This document shows positions 1 to 9,121 of a DNA stretch of 54,275 nucleotides, piece by piece; position 1 is the first letter of the stretch, and the number at the start of each line of letters is the position of its first letter. Source of the DNA: Gammaproteobacteria bacterium. Lineage in GTDB: Bacteria; Pseudomonadota; Gammaproteobacteria; QZLD01. The notes under the pieces are model-generated. The model worked only from the letters and a program-made list of their open reading frames with translations. It was not told where the DNA came from and did not search any database. A program made the position numbers and the translations under genes. The stretch is taken from positions 1 through 54,275 of the forward strand of contig QZLE01000162.1 in assembly GCA_004796365.1 (NCBI GenBank), given 5' to 3'.

Positions 1-102
1 CCTCCGACTTATCATTTCAACGCAACCAATTTCAAGTATCCTGTTGCCTTGAGATATTTCTATTCCAGTGGTTTCTGTATCAAGTACTATCTGTCTCATC
101 AT
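1..102 (-). CDS. dnaQ: DNA polymerase III epsilon subunit, 5' part (gene runs off the window)
   Basis: Only the first 34 codons are inside the window. They read MMRQIVLDTETTG followed by a stretch ending ILEIGCVEM. RQIVLDTETTG is the Exo I motif of the DnaQ proofreading exonuclease, with the metal-binding DxE pair, and ILEIGCVE is the following conserved strand. DnaQ is the 3'-5' editing subunit of the replicative polymerase core. Two ATGs follow each other (102 and 99); a GGA about 7 nt before the first favours 102. The gene starts 17 nt after the rnhA stop on the same strand, so the two are probably co-transcribed. In E. coli the two genes are divergent instead. Family call is secure despite truncation. 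Confidence 0.93.
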   Translation of the reverse strand, partial: MMRQIVLDTETTGIEISQGNRILEIGCVEMISRR

Positions 103-119
103 TAAATTCCGTTTACAGC

Positions 120-557
120 CTATAATAGCTCGTCTATCCCTCTATTTGCCAGCTGATCAACCCTCTCATTCTCATCATGCCCGCTATGCCCTTTTACCCA
201 ATTCCATGTTATTTGATGTTGCTGTATAAGCTCATCCAGTTTACGCCATAAATCCTCATTTTTTACCGGCTTTTTGGATGAAGTTTTCCATCCTCTTTTC
301 TTCCAATTTTCAATCCAGTTTTGGATACCATCAAGTACATACTTTGAATCTAAAGTAATACTAATTACACAAGGTCTTTTCATCGACTCAAGTGCTTTAA
401 TAACGGCGGTTAGCTCCATGCGATTGTTTGTCGTTTCGATCTCCGCACCAAAAAGCTCTTTTTCATTACCTTTAAAGCGCAGCAATGCCCCCCATCCTCC
501 TGGACCAGGATTACCCCTGCATGCTCCATCAGCAAATATTTCTACTTTATCAGTCAT
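120..557 (-). CDS. rnhA: Ribonuclease HI
   Basis: A 145-residue RNase HI, close to the usual 150-155 residues. It degrades the RNA strand of RNA-DNA hybrids and helps remove primers and R-loops in the cytoplasm. The start [21 protein letters not shown] carries the first catalytic Asp (D10) and the family signature; NRMELTAV supplies the catalytic Glu, LDSKYV the second Asp, and the histidine loop [16 protein letters not shown] the last acid. An upstream in-frame Met at 614 would add 19 residues with no family match, so I chose the Met at 557. It lies between the yafS-like methyltransferase and dnaQ, a classical gammaproteobacterial neighbourhood. Confidence 0.96.
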   Translation of the reverse strand: MTDKVEIFADGACRGNPGPGGWGALLRFKGNEKELFGAEIETTNNRMELTAVIKALESMKRPCVISITLDSKYVLDGIQNWIENWKKRGWKTSSKKPVKNEDLWRKLDELIQQHQITWNWVKGHSGHDENERVDQLANRGIDELL

Positions 558-657
558 TATGTTTCCATTGATTTTTGTAGACAGAAAAATATCATCCATA
601 GCTAATAGATGCAATTTATGATTGCCAGGTTGTGGATTGAAGCAAGAAATACAATAG

Positions 658-1365
658 CTAACTTTTTATCTTGGGGCTAGCCTGAATAGGTGAATTAATA
701 CGCTTACCTTTATCAATCCATTTCGATTTCTGTAAGGTAAGTGGAATTGTTCGTTTTCTAGCCATTAATACATACACGCCCGACCTTACACTCAAGCTGT
801 AATCAGCAAGATCTCCTAAAAATTCGAAATGATCACCATACTCTTTTTTTATTACTTTGTGACTTAACTTTACCCGTCTTTCAACTGTTAGATCGAGCCC
901 TAAAACGGCAAACCAATCTTTAATCCTGCCAATGGATATTGAATTTCCTTCCCAAGGACCATAGGTGGTATATTTTTCCGCAAAGCGCAATACACCGAAT
1001 AAACTATACGGATTAAAACCTGAAATAACGATGTAACCGTCCGGTGACAAAATTCTTTCGGCTTCATGCAAAACCTCTTGCGGATTTTGTGTCGCTTCAA
1101 GTGTATGCCGAAGAATAACGACATCCATGCTTTCTGCCTGAAATGGCAGCGACTCGAACTTACCAAATAAGGCGCAGTCATTATTGCAGTGCTGAGGCGT
1201 ATCAAGAACATAGCAGTTACATCGTCGGTTCAGGTTCAGCCACTTAGTTCCACGCATTGCCCCAAGTTGCAATATATTTACCCCTGGAACGCGATTTATC
1301 TCCTGATTTATCTGCTCAGATTCCTGGTCAATTATGTATCTACCTAGATTGGTTTGACTCCACAA
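658..1365 (-). CDS. Class I SAM-dependent methyltransferase, YafS-like
   Basis: A 235-residue protein with a Rossmann methyltransferase fold. ILQLGAMRG (residues about 30-40) is the SAM-binding motif I, followed by an acidic strand end YVLDTP, the motif [13 protein letters not shown] in the position of motif IV, and [14 protein letters not shown] as the post-motif strand. The family (YafS of E. coli, next to rnhA) has no firmly known substrate. No ATG is available near the N terminus; the frame starts with TTG at 1365, preceded by GGTGAG about 7 nt upstream. It is 100 bp upstream of rnhA on the same strand and directly follows the signalling island, whose last gene ends 38 bp before it. Confidence 0.85.
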   Translation of the reverse strand: MWSQTNLGRYIIDQESEQINQEINRVPGVNILQLGAMRGTKWLNLNRRCNCYVLDTPQHCNNDCALFGKFESLPFQAESMDVVILRHTLEATQNPQEVLHEAERILSPDGYIVISGFNPYSLFGVLRFAEKYTTYGPWEGNSISIGRIKDWFAVLGLDLTVERRVKLSHKVIKKEYGDHFEFLGDLADYSLSVRSGVYVLMARKRTIPLTLQKSKWIDKGKRINSPIQASPKIKS

Positions 1366-1402
1366 TTTTGCTCACCATTTCTATATCATGTCAATAACAC
1401 AT

Positions 1403-2731
1403 CTATTCGTGCCGAAACGGGTGCTCAGTACAAGGAAATGCAATAGTAAACGTTGTTCCTTTGTCTGGCTGTGAGTGACAATCAATACTGCCATTAAGTG
1501 TTTGCATCACAATATTAAATACAATATGCAAGCCTAAACCGCTTCCACCTAACCCTCTTTTAGTCGTAAAAAAAGGGTCAAATATTTTATTTATGTGCTC
1601 CTGCGGAATACCTACCCCCGTATCAGAATAGATAATTTTAAGATTATCACCATCTAGCAATACGGATGCAATGATTTCTCCATGTTCTTTACCTTCAAAA
1701 CCATGTACCAGAGAGTTAATTGCCAGGTTAGTAATAATTTGTGAAATTGCTCCCGGATAGCTATAAACTTGCAGATCATCAGCGCATTCAATATGTAATT
1801 CAATATTTGTATTTTTAAATTTCGGATTAAGACTTGAAAATATCTCTTGCAGATATTCTTTGACGTTAAACTCACGCAGCGAATCACTGGATTGATCAAC
1901 AGCTACCTGCTTAAAACTATGTATCAGATCAGCTGCACGATTCATATTTGACAAAATCATATCTGCACTGTCTGTAACTGTTTTCAAATAAGCATCCATT
2001 TCGGACCTGGTCAATCCACCATCATGATATGATTTTAGAAATTTATTTGTCTCACCGGTTAGATGTGAAGCCGCTGTAACTCCGATTCCCACAGGTGTAT
2101 TAATTTCGTGCGCAACACCTGCTACCAAGCCGCCCAATGCTGCCATTTTTTCAGATTGTATCAGGTAATCTTTAGTTTTATTTAATTTTTCAAGTGATTC
2201 ATTTAACTCACTGGTTCTATCATCTACCAGTTCCTGTAGATGATGTTTGTGTTTAGTTAACTCTTCATTTGCTTGATTTAGTTCATTTGTACGCTCTTCC
2301 ACCATAGCCTCAAGATTTTCCTGGTATTGCTTGTTTTCTTTAATCAAGCGAGCCTTCTCAAGGCATTTATCAACCGCATGAATCAGCACATTAAAATCTT
2401 CAATAGGTTTTAAAATATAATCCCAGGCACCTTGGTGCAAGGCCTGCACAGCTTCCTTAATTACCCCATTTCCTGAAACTACAATTATTGGCAATTGAGG
2501 GTTAGATTTGGTTACATATGCAACTACCTGAAAACCATCTACTTCCGGCATTCTCAAGTCAACAATAATGATATCAATTTGATCTTTTTTAGCCTCATAG
2601 ATATCAAGCCCAACCCTACCATTTTCAGCTGTAAATACGTTGTATTCAAAATCTTCAAGGCAGTCGAGATAACTTTGACGAATATAATCATCATCATCTA
2701 TTGCAAGTACTGTTATCTGGGATTCGCTCAT
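1403..2731 (-). CDS. REC-coiled coil-histidine kinase (receiver domain at the N terminus)
   Basis: A 442-residue soluble kinase. Residues 5-125 are a receiver with the acidic cluster DDDD (12-15), phospho-acceptor D58 in VDLRMPEVDG, S86 and K108. A coiled coil follows (about 130-195), then the dimerisation/phospho-acceptor helix with H208 in GVAHEINTP, and a HATPase domain with the boxes DTGVGIP and GGSGLGLHI. There is no membrane segment, so it acts in the cytoplasm, probably taking phosphate from another kinase through its receiver. Start at 2731 has AGGTG 6 nt upstream. Its kinase core is clearly paralogous to the C terminus of the giant kinase at 15215-20827. Last gene of the island in transcription order. 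Confidence 0.92.
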   Translation of the reverse strand: MSESQITVLAIDDDDYIRQSYLDCLEDFEYNVFTAENGRVGLDIYEAKKDQIDIIIVDLRMPEVDGFQVVAYVTKSNPQLPIIVVSGNGVIKEAVQALHQGAWDYILKPIEDFNVLIHAVDKCLEKARLIKENKQYQENLEAMVEERTNELNQANEELTKHKHHLQELVDDRTSELNESLEKLNKTKDYLIQSEKMAALGGLVAGVAHEINTPVGIGVTAASHLTGETNKFLKSYHDGGLTRSEMDAYLKTVTDSADMILSNMNRAADLIHSFKQVAVDQSSDSLREFNVKEYLQEIFSSLNPKFKNTNIELHIECADDLQVYSYPGAISQIITNLAINSLVHGFEGKEHGEIIASVLLDGDNLKIIYSDTGVGIPQEHINKIFDPFFTTKRGLGGSGLGLHIVFNIVMQTLNGSIDCHSQPDKGTTFTIAFPCTEHPFRHE

Positions 2732-2774
2732 TTCGCACCTATGCCAGCTTAAACTATTATTCTAAATTTAAACG

Positions 2775-3161
2775 CTATTTGATTGCATTAACCAGTTCTG
2801 AAAGCATGTTTTCAAGCCTTTGTAGATCACTTACTGGCTTAGAAAAAACTTCAGTAGCAACATTATCCATCGCTAAAATATCGTCAGGCATTTCATATTC
2901 GGGTGAACCGGTGCAAATAACAAAAGCCATTTTGTTATTAATTTTATTAGCTTCTCTGATAAATTGGTCTCCGCCCATTCCTCCCATTCTGATATCAACT
3001 ATCGCACAGTCGATATCGATATTTCGCAGTATATCTAACGCATCTTCTTCCTTTGCTGAGAACTCAACTTGCCAGAGGCAATCTTCAAAGTAGTCAACAA
3101 AGCTATCCCTAACAAACTCTTCGTCATCGACCACAAGCAATTTTTTAGTTTCTTCACCCAT
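2775..3161 (-). CDS. Single-domain response regulator (CheY-like receiver)
   Basis: 128 residues forming only a receiver domain: acidic pair D12-D13, phospho-acceptor D56 in IVDIRMGGMGG, T84 in CTGS and K108 in FSKP. With no output domain it likely acts as a phosphate shuttle or by protein contact. The unusual RMGGMGG replaces the common RMPxMdG after the phospho-Asp, lacking the Pro. Its ATG overlaps the end of the sensor kinase at 3154-5421 by 8 bp, typical of translational coupling, and the REC-HK follows 43 bp downstream. The cognate partner is therefore probably that kinase, and possibly also its two paralogues further upstream. Confidence 0.92.
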   Translation of the reverse strand: MGEETKKLLVVDDEEFVRDSFVDYFEDCLWQVEFSAKEEDALDILRNIDIDCAIVDIRMGGMGGDQFIREANKINNKMAFVICTGSPEYEMPDDILAMDNVATEVFSKPVSDLQRLENMLSELVNAIK

Positions 3162-5421
3162 CTTTATTTCCCTTTGTTGGAAGTGATATTAAAAACTTAG
3201 TGCCAACACCTTTTTGCGATGATACAGCAATTTCACCACCATGGTTTTCGGTGATAATAAAATATGACACGCTCAATCCTAGCCCAGTACCTTTACCCAC
3301 ACCTTTTGTTGTATAGAATGGTTCAAATATTCTTTTCATAGTTTCTTCATCCATTCCCGGGCCATTATCTTCAACCTCAATATTAATTAGCTCACCATCT
3401 GCAGAAGCTTTAGACCTAACATAGATTGTTGGATTTTCGGTACCGGTTTCTTGCATTGCCTGCGCACTGTTACGTATCAGATTTAAAAGTACCTGCTGGA
3501 TTTTGATTTGTTCACAGACCAAAGACGGTATACCAGCATCTATCTCTTTCTCAACTTTTATCTGTTTAAAATCATACTCTTTTTTCATATCATAATCTGT
3601 TGCCGCAATCTCCAGTGTTTTATATATCAATTCACCGATATTTATTGTAGATTTACTGCGGTCACCTTTTCGGGCAAATGCAAGCATGTTTAAAACAACT
3701 TCTGCAGCATGCTTACCAGAATCTTTGATAGTCTGGATCATGCGAGGTATTTCTCTGGCACGCATGTATTGTGCTATTGCCTCAGTAGTTACACCTGCCT
3801 CTTCGGCCGCCTTTTGATTTGCAGGCAAGTCAAGCTTCTCAATTAATCTGTTATTGATTACATTTGCTGTCTGCATCATACCGGCAAGGGGGTTATTGAT
3901 CTCATGCGCCATTCCGGCTGCCAAACCACCTATGGAAAGCATTTTTTCATTTTGCACCATCATTTCTTCAAGCTGAACTTTATCGGTAACATCATCAATT
4001 CTAATTACCACCCCCAGAAGATCATCAGCTATTAACGGAAATACGGTTATATCATGGAAGGAAGGGGTTTCTGACTCAAAAATATTCCGCTTGCTTACAT
4101 ATTTCACCTGCTTATTATTTTTGCTTTCCTCAATGATACTAATTTCGTGTTTTAATAGCGGAAATACATCTATAAGCTGCCTGCCATAGACATCAGGCGC
4201 ATTAATATCAACAGCAGCTTCGGCTGCACTATTCCACAGTGTAACGTTCAAATCTGTATCGACACCGATAAGAATTGAAGGCATTGAATTTACAATTTTT
4301 GACAAATAGCTATGAACACGCTTTATCTCGGTTTGTCGTTCCTTTACTTTAGTTGCCATAAGCCTGAAAGAGTTAGCTAATTGATTGAACTCTATATATT
4401 TTGTTTGCGAAGGGTTTTTATCCTCAGGAGGTATTTCATATTCATCTTTACCAATAGCATCCGATATGATTATCAATTTATTCAAAGCATCATTTATTTT
4501 ATTGCTTATAAAATATGAAAAAACAATAGCCATAATGATTACAGAAATAATAATGACAACAATCATTACAATCAAACGCATCACTGGAGCTTGAAATTCA
4601 CTTAGCGGGGTATATAAAGCCACTTTCCATTTCATCTTAGGAAGAAAAACAATACTAGCTCTATATTCAATTCCATCCAGTACGACATTCTCAACCTGCA
4701 TATCACCATTATCATTTTGCAGATTCGAAAAATACCTAGAATCATAAGCCTGCGTTTTCACCATCTTTTCGTTGGAGTGATATATAAAAGTACCTTTTTG
4801 ATCTGTAAGAGTGAAAATCTTAACGTTTTTTGGCTGAATCTCGGAATGTATTTCTCCACTTAAATATTTAAATACCCCGATATTATTCAGAGATAAAAAG
4901 GCGGTAATTATATATTTTTTGTAACGCATGCTAAGTGTTGAATGCGGGGTTTCACTACCTTCAGGTATAAAGGAAGCTCCCCAAAGTAACTTATTTGAGT
5001 CAATGCTAGAATTGAAGTAATCATGACCGGAAACATCTATGCCAAGCAAATCTTCATCATACGGGGCAATTGCAATCACTTTTCCATCCAAATCTGCAAC
5101 CTGTATCACAGCAAAATGAGAATGCTGTTGCTGGATTGCAGAAATTCCACTTTGTATATGAGTAAGGTTATTTTTTTTCGCCCTATCTATTAATTTTGAT
5201 ATTACCATTACGCCATTAATCGGACGTTCCAGTTGCTGTTCTATCAATGTCTCAATCTGGTGTAAATATACACGATCAAACTCTTTAATCTGATCACTAA
5301 GTGTGTTTGCGGATATTAGAACGCCAATTATCCCAAGAATCAGAACAGGCAAAGCCACTACAGCTGTCAGTGACAGCCCTAGATACTTCTTTATACTGAC
5401 TCCTTTGGTATCATTGATCAT
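3154..5421 (-). CDS. Membrane sensor histidine kinase, dCACHE-HAMP-PAS-HisKA-HATPase
   Basis: About 755 residues. A first membrane helix (about 14-38) and a second (about 282-306) flank a 240-residue periplasmic domain of double-CACHE type, expected to bind a small molecule. HAMP, then a PAS domain (about 380-490, NSMPSILIGVDTD) precede the kinase core: H506 in GMAHEINNPLAGM, DNGPGM and GTGLGLS of the ATPase. A block of about 45 residues (PANQKAAEEAG...YMRAREIPRM) lies between the two helices of the dimerisation domain and is shared with the kinases at 6722 and 9122. I prefer the second Met at 5421, which has GAGAAG just upstream, over the one at 5439. Followed by a coupled receiver gene. Confidence 0.92.
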   Translation of the reverse strand: MINDTKGVSIKKYLGLSLTAVVALPVLILGIIGVLISANTLSDQIKEFDRVYLHQIETLIEQQLERPINGVMVISKLIDRAKKNNLTHIQSGISAIQQQHSHFAVIQVADLDGKVIAIAPYDEDLLGIDVSGHDYFNSSIDSNKLLWGASFIPEGSETPHSTLSMRYKKYIITAFLSLNNIGVFKYLSGEIHSEIQPKNVKIFTLTDQKGTFIYHSNEKMVKTQAYDSRYFSNLQNDNGDMQVENVVLDGIEYRASIVFLPKMKWKVALYTPLSEFQAPVMRLIVMIVVIIISVIIMAIVFSYFISNKINDALNKLIIISDAIGKDEYEIPPEDKNPSQTKYIEFNQLANSFRLMATKVKERQTEIKRVHSYLSKIVNSMPSILIGVDTDLNVTLWNSAAEAAVDINAPDVYGRQLIDVFPLLKHEISIIEESKNNKQVKYVSKRNIFESETPSFHDITVFPLIADDLLGVVIRIDDVTDKVQLEEMMVQNEKMLSIGGLAAGMAHEINNPLAGMMQTANVINNRLIEKLDLPANQKAAEEAGVTTEAIAQYMRAREIPRMIQTIKDSGKHAAEVVLNMLAFARKGDRSKSTINIGELIYKTLEIAATDYDMKKEYDFKQIKVEKEIDAGIPSLVCEQIKIQQVLLNLIRNSAQAMQETGTENPTIYVRSKASADGELINIEVEDNGPGMDEETMKRIFEPFYTTKGVGKGTGLGLSVSYFIITENHGGEIAVSSQKGVGTKFLISLPTKGNKDG

Positions 5422-5558
5422 TTTCTTCTCACGCTGCATTATATAGTAATTGTTACATCACCTTGGTTTATCTATTGACAGTTAATCACTACATCAAACT
5501 TTCCCTGCTAAGGCTTGCAATATTTTTTCTTCGTCTACTTATTATATTAGTTATAACA

Positions 5559-6686
5559 TCATTCTCCATTTAGCAATTGATATTCACGATCTTTGATGAC
5601 ATAAAGAGACAACTTTCTTTCTACATCGCCATATTTATCTAGCCTGTATTTGTCTGCAACACCTTCTATTGGATCTATTTCTAGTATACTTTGCTTCACT
5701 TTTCTGGTTTCAGTAGTCTTTGCCATAGCAACACCTAGAGCGTAAATCTGCACTGCCTCATAAGAGTGCCTTGCCGGCAAGTTTGGTTTGTGTCCAAACT
5801 GTTTTTGATGGCTTGAATCAAAAGCCAGCTCTCTCGCAGCCTTTTCCCTATTTCCAAAAGAATCGACAATAATCATGCCTTCAACTGCTCGCCCTCCGTA
5901 AATATGAACATTTGTAACCTTGCACCATGAAGATCCAAACATCTGAGCAGTACCGCCTTTTTGTTTATAGCGTTGAGCAATTCTCCCAGCATCAACGCCA
6001 CTAGATATAAATAATATACCTTCAGGCTGTATATCAATTAGATTTTCAACGAATTGGGAATATTTGTCTGAATCTTCAAAAGAAATATCATCTATAACAT
6101 CAATCATTAGTTGCTTTGCATTTGATTTGAATGCATTGGATACTGAACTTGTATACTCATCATTTCTCTTATCTCTAATGATAAATACATTTCCAATTTG
6201 TTTTTTTGCCGCAATCCGTGCCAGTGCTTCTCCTTGTTGTGATGCATGAGGAATAACCCTTAAAAAGTTGTCGTCGATAGCAGTCAACTTATCAGTTGAG
6301 ACAGTTGGGCTTATTATCAACATATCTTTGTCCTTAACTGCATTGATTATTGGCTGTGCCATTGCGCTGAGTAATGGACCTATAATAACTTCTGCACCTT
6401 GCTTGACTAAATCAGATGCCTGTCGAGCTGCAATATCCTTCTGTGCCTGATTATCACTGATAATCAACTCAAGATTTCTACCATTCACTCCACCCTTTGC
6501 ATTGATCTCATTTACCGCCAGTATCGCACCGTTGCGGCCTGCGATCCCAAGCTGAGATCTTTTTGAGCTTAGGTCGGCAATAAACCCAACTTTTATTGGT
6601 TGCTTTTGAGGTAATAAATAAAGTAGAGAAATTGCTGCTAAAGCAATTATGACTAATGCTAGAATTGTTTTTTTGAATCTAACCAT
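5559..6686 (-). CDS. Orphan Leu/Ile/Val-type periplasmic binding protein
   Basis: 375 residues. An N-terminal hydrophobic segment (7-25) is a signal peptide or anchor; there is no lipobox Cys and no clear AXA cleavage site. The rest matches the Peripla_BP_6 fold of branched-chain amino-acid and amide binding proteins: VGFIADLSSKRSQLGIAGRNGAILAV at the start, INAKGGVNGR, and VIIGPLLSAMAQP. No ABC permease or ATPase gene is near. It sits between two sensor kinases on the same strand, with GAGAAAAG before the ATG. I infer that it presents a ligand (amino acid, amide or similar) to one of the neighbouring sensor domains rather than feeding a transporter. The ligand cannot be read from the sequence. 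Confidence 0.87.
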   Translation of the reverse strand: MVRFKKTILALVIIALAAISLLYLLPQKQPIKVGFIADLSSKRSQLGIAGRNGAILAVNEINAKGGVNGRNLELIISDNQAQKDIAARQASDLVKQGAEVIIGPLLSAMAQPIINAVKDKDMLIISPTVSTDKLTAIDDNFLRVIPHASQQGEALARIAAKKQIGNVFIIRDKRNDEYTSSVSNAFKSNAKQLMIDVIDDISFEDSDKYSQFVENLIDIQPEGILFISSGVDAGRIAQRYKQKGGTAQMFGSSWCKVTNVHIYGGRAVEGMIIVDSFGNREKAARELAFDSSHQKQFGHKPNLPARHSYEAVQIYALGVAMAKTTETRKVKQSILEIDPIEGVADKYRLDKYGDVERKLSLYVIKDREYQLLNGE

Positions 6687-6721
6687 ATATCTTTTCTCTT
6701 TATTTTGTTATCACAGTTTAA

Positions 6722-9091
6722 TTAATATCCAGCTAGCATTCCCTTTCCAGGTTTTGATGGTAGTTTGATAGTAAATTTTGTGCCCTTACCAAGTTCTGAG
6801 TTCACATACATATCACCAAGATGATTTTCAGTAATAATGAAATAGGAGACACTCAATCCTAAGCCTGTGCCATACCCAACAGATTTTGTAGTGAAGAAAG
6901 GCTCAAATACCCTTTTTACGGTTTCACTGTCCATTCCCGGACCATTATCTTCTACTTCTGTAACCACCATTTCACTATTGGTGTCGTAATAAACTTTCAG
7001 GCTGATAAACTGGCTTGGAATTTTAGCTTCGTGCATTGCCTGAGCAGCATTGCGCAGCAAATTTAAAAAAACTTGTTGTATCTGAGATTTGTCACAGAAT
7101 ATATTGACCGGTTCTTCAGGCAACTCAATTTTTATATCTATCTTTTTAAAATCGTAATTACCCTTTACGTTATAATCTGTCAAGGCAAGCTCAACAGTGC
7201 TGTTGATAAGTTCACCCGCATCTATAGGTATTTTGTCACTTCCTCCCTTGCGCGCAAAACTAAGCATATTGGTAATTATGGCAGCTGCTCTGTTGCCGGC
7301 ACATAGAATTGTATTAATCATTCTAGGAATATCACGTTTGCGCATATATTCAGTGATTACTTCTGTAGAAGTACCTACTTCATTTGCAGCTTGAACATTT
7401 GCTGGCATATCAGGTTTTTCTATCAGTCGGTTTGACATTACATGCATGGTCTGCAACATACCGGCAAGAGGATTATTAATCTCGTGAGCCATACCAGCAG
7501 CCAAACCACCAACTGAAAGCATCTTTTCACTTTGAACCAGGATTTCTTCAACCTGAACCTTTTCGGTAACATCATCAATTCTTATAACAGCACCTTGCAC
7601 CCCATTTGCAATCAGAGGATATATAGTTACGTCCTCGTATTTCTTTTGTTCACCATCAACTTTCACTCGTGACTGATGTGCCAGAATAGTGCGTGTTTGT
7701 ATACTTTCACGTATTTTGGCAATTTCTGACTCAAAGTGTGGTAACAACGCGTGAAAGTCTTTTCCTAATGCCTGTTTTTCGTCAATTCCGGTAGTATCAG
7801 CTATTGTCTTATTCCATTGGGTGACTTTCATATCTGAGTCAATACCAACTAGGGCAGAAGGCATTGAGTCAATAACATTAGCCAAATATTTTTTCAGTTT
7901 TCTGACCTCAAACTCAGCCTGTTTCTGATCATTAATGTCTATGATAACCCCATCGATATATATCACATTGCTATCAGCGTCTAGAATGCATTGACCACGC
8001 TCATTCACCCAACAGTTAACGCCATCCGCCTTGACAATTCGATACTGAATATTAAACCCGGATTTATTTGCTACTGCATCAGCTATTGATCGTTCAACCA
8101 TCGCTGAATCTTCAATAAAAATAATCGAATGATAAGTGCGCTTTTTACTTGTAAAGTCAGAACCTTGGTATCCACTTAACTTGTATATTTCATCGCTTAT
8201 ATATACCACTCCCCAATCTTTTTTATACTCATTTCTATAGGTTACACCAGGTATATTATCGACTAGAGTTTCGAACTGGCTTTTTTGTTCTATAACCTGC
8301 GATTGCGCTTCTTTTTGCAAAAATAGTGAATCTGATAATTTCTTTAACATCCTATTAAAGGACTGCTCTATAACCCTTAGCTCGTCCTTTCTGTTACTAA
8401 TAGTAATATTGGTATCGGAAATATTGTTGATATCGACTTGCTCTACGGCACCAGCAAGTTCAGACAGTGGCTTTCTTAATAGCTTGTTAGATATATATAA
8501 AAAGCATATCCATAAAGCGATCGTTTTTATAATGGCATTGAATACCAGCATCATAAATTGAAGCTTTACCCTTTGAAGAATAACAGCTGAGCTGGAATAT
8601 AGAGCAACCTTACCCAATGCCCTTTTTTCACCACCATGGCTATAAAAAATTGGAAACTCGTGTCTGAATACCTCAAGGCTATATACCTCTGTTTCAACAT
8701 GTAGATTTCCATTTTTCTGAATACCAAGAAAGTTAATGGTTTGCTCAATCAAACCAGATTTCTCATTGTCTGATACTATCCCTTCAGCAGCAATAACTGT
8801 TCCAGAATCATCAGCAACTGTCATACCAACTATGACCGGAATTTTGAGTATACTATCCATTGTTTCAGACAATGCAAGGTCATCCATATGCCATATATTC
8901 ATGGAAAGAGTTGATTGGATAGATGGTTCAAATTCTACAAGTGATTTATTAACGTCTGCTTTTTGATAGTTATATTCTACGTACATATGCGTTAATGTTA
9001 TAAGAACCGCAATTACAACATAGAAACTAAAAACAATACTCATTAAACGAGTAGCAATTGAATTTCTTATACTTACACTTTTATGCGGCAT
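6722..9091 (-). CDS. Membrane sensor histidine kinase with two PAS domains
   Basis: 789 residues. Membrane helices at about 14-37 and 178-201 enclose a 140-residue periplasmic domain resembling a single CACHE/PDC unit (motif NIWHMDD and VADDSGTVIAAEG). HAMP (about 198-255) is followed by a PAS_3-type domain (270-395, GVTYRNE, YISDEIYKLSGY), a second PAS (398-510, DSMPSALVGID), and the kinase core with H536 in GMAHEINNPLAGM and ATPase boxes DNGPGM and GTGLGLS. The core and the second PAS are paralogous to those of the kinases at 3154 and 9122; the sensor half is not. It lies 35 bp upstream of the binding-protein gene and 30 bp after the next kinase, so the genes form one operon. Confidence 0.92.
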   Translation of the reverse strand: MPHKSVSIRNSIATRLMSIVFSFYVVIAVLITLTHMYVEYNYQKADVNKSLVEFEPSIQSTLSMNIWHMDDLALSETMDSILKIPVIVGMTVADDSGTVIAAEGIVSDNEKSGLIEQTINFLGIQKNGNLHVETEVYSLEVFRHEFPIFYSHGGEKRALGKVALYSSSAVILQRVKLQFMMLVFNAIIKTIALWICFLYISNKLLRKPLSELAGAVEQVDINNISDTNITISNRKDELRVIEQSFNRMLKKLSDSLFLQKEAQSQVIEQKSQFETLVDNIPGVTYRNEYKKDWGVVYISDEIYKLSGYQGSDFTSKKRTYHSIIFIEDSAMVERSIADAVANKSGFNIQYRIVKADGVNCWVNERGQCILDADSNVIYIDGVIIDINDQKQAEFEVRKLKKYLANVIDSMPSALVGIDSDMKVTQWNKTIADTTGIDEKQALGKDFHALLPHFESEIAKIRESIQTRTILAHQSRVKVDGEQKKYEDVTIYPLIANGVQGAVIRIDDVTEKVQVEEILVQSEKMLSVGGLAAGMAHEINNPLAGMLQTMHVMSNRLIEKPDMPANVQAANEVGTSTEVITEYMRKRDIPRMINTILCAGNRAAAIITNMLSFARKGGSDKIPIDAGELINSTVELALTDYNVKGNYDFKKIDIKIELPEEPVNIFCDKSQIQQVFLNLLRNAAQAMHEAKIPSQFISLKVYYDTNSEMVVTEVEDNGPGMDSETVKRVFEPFFTTKSVGYGTGLGLSVSYFIITENHLGDMYVNSELGKGTKFTIKLPSKPGKGMLAGY

Positions 9092-9121
9092 AGTCTTTTC
9101 GGTCCAGGTTATTAGATCAGC

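Noticed and set aside
274..621. Plus-strand frame opposite rnhA
   Set aside because: Entirely antisense to a well-supported RNase HI gene; composition is not protein-like.
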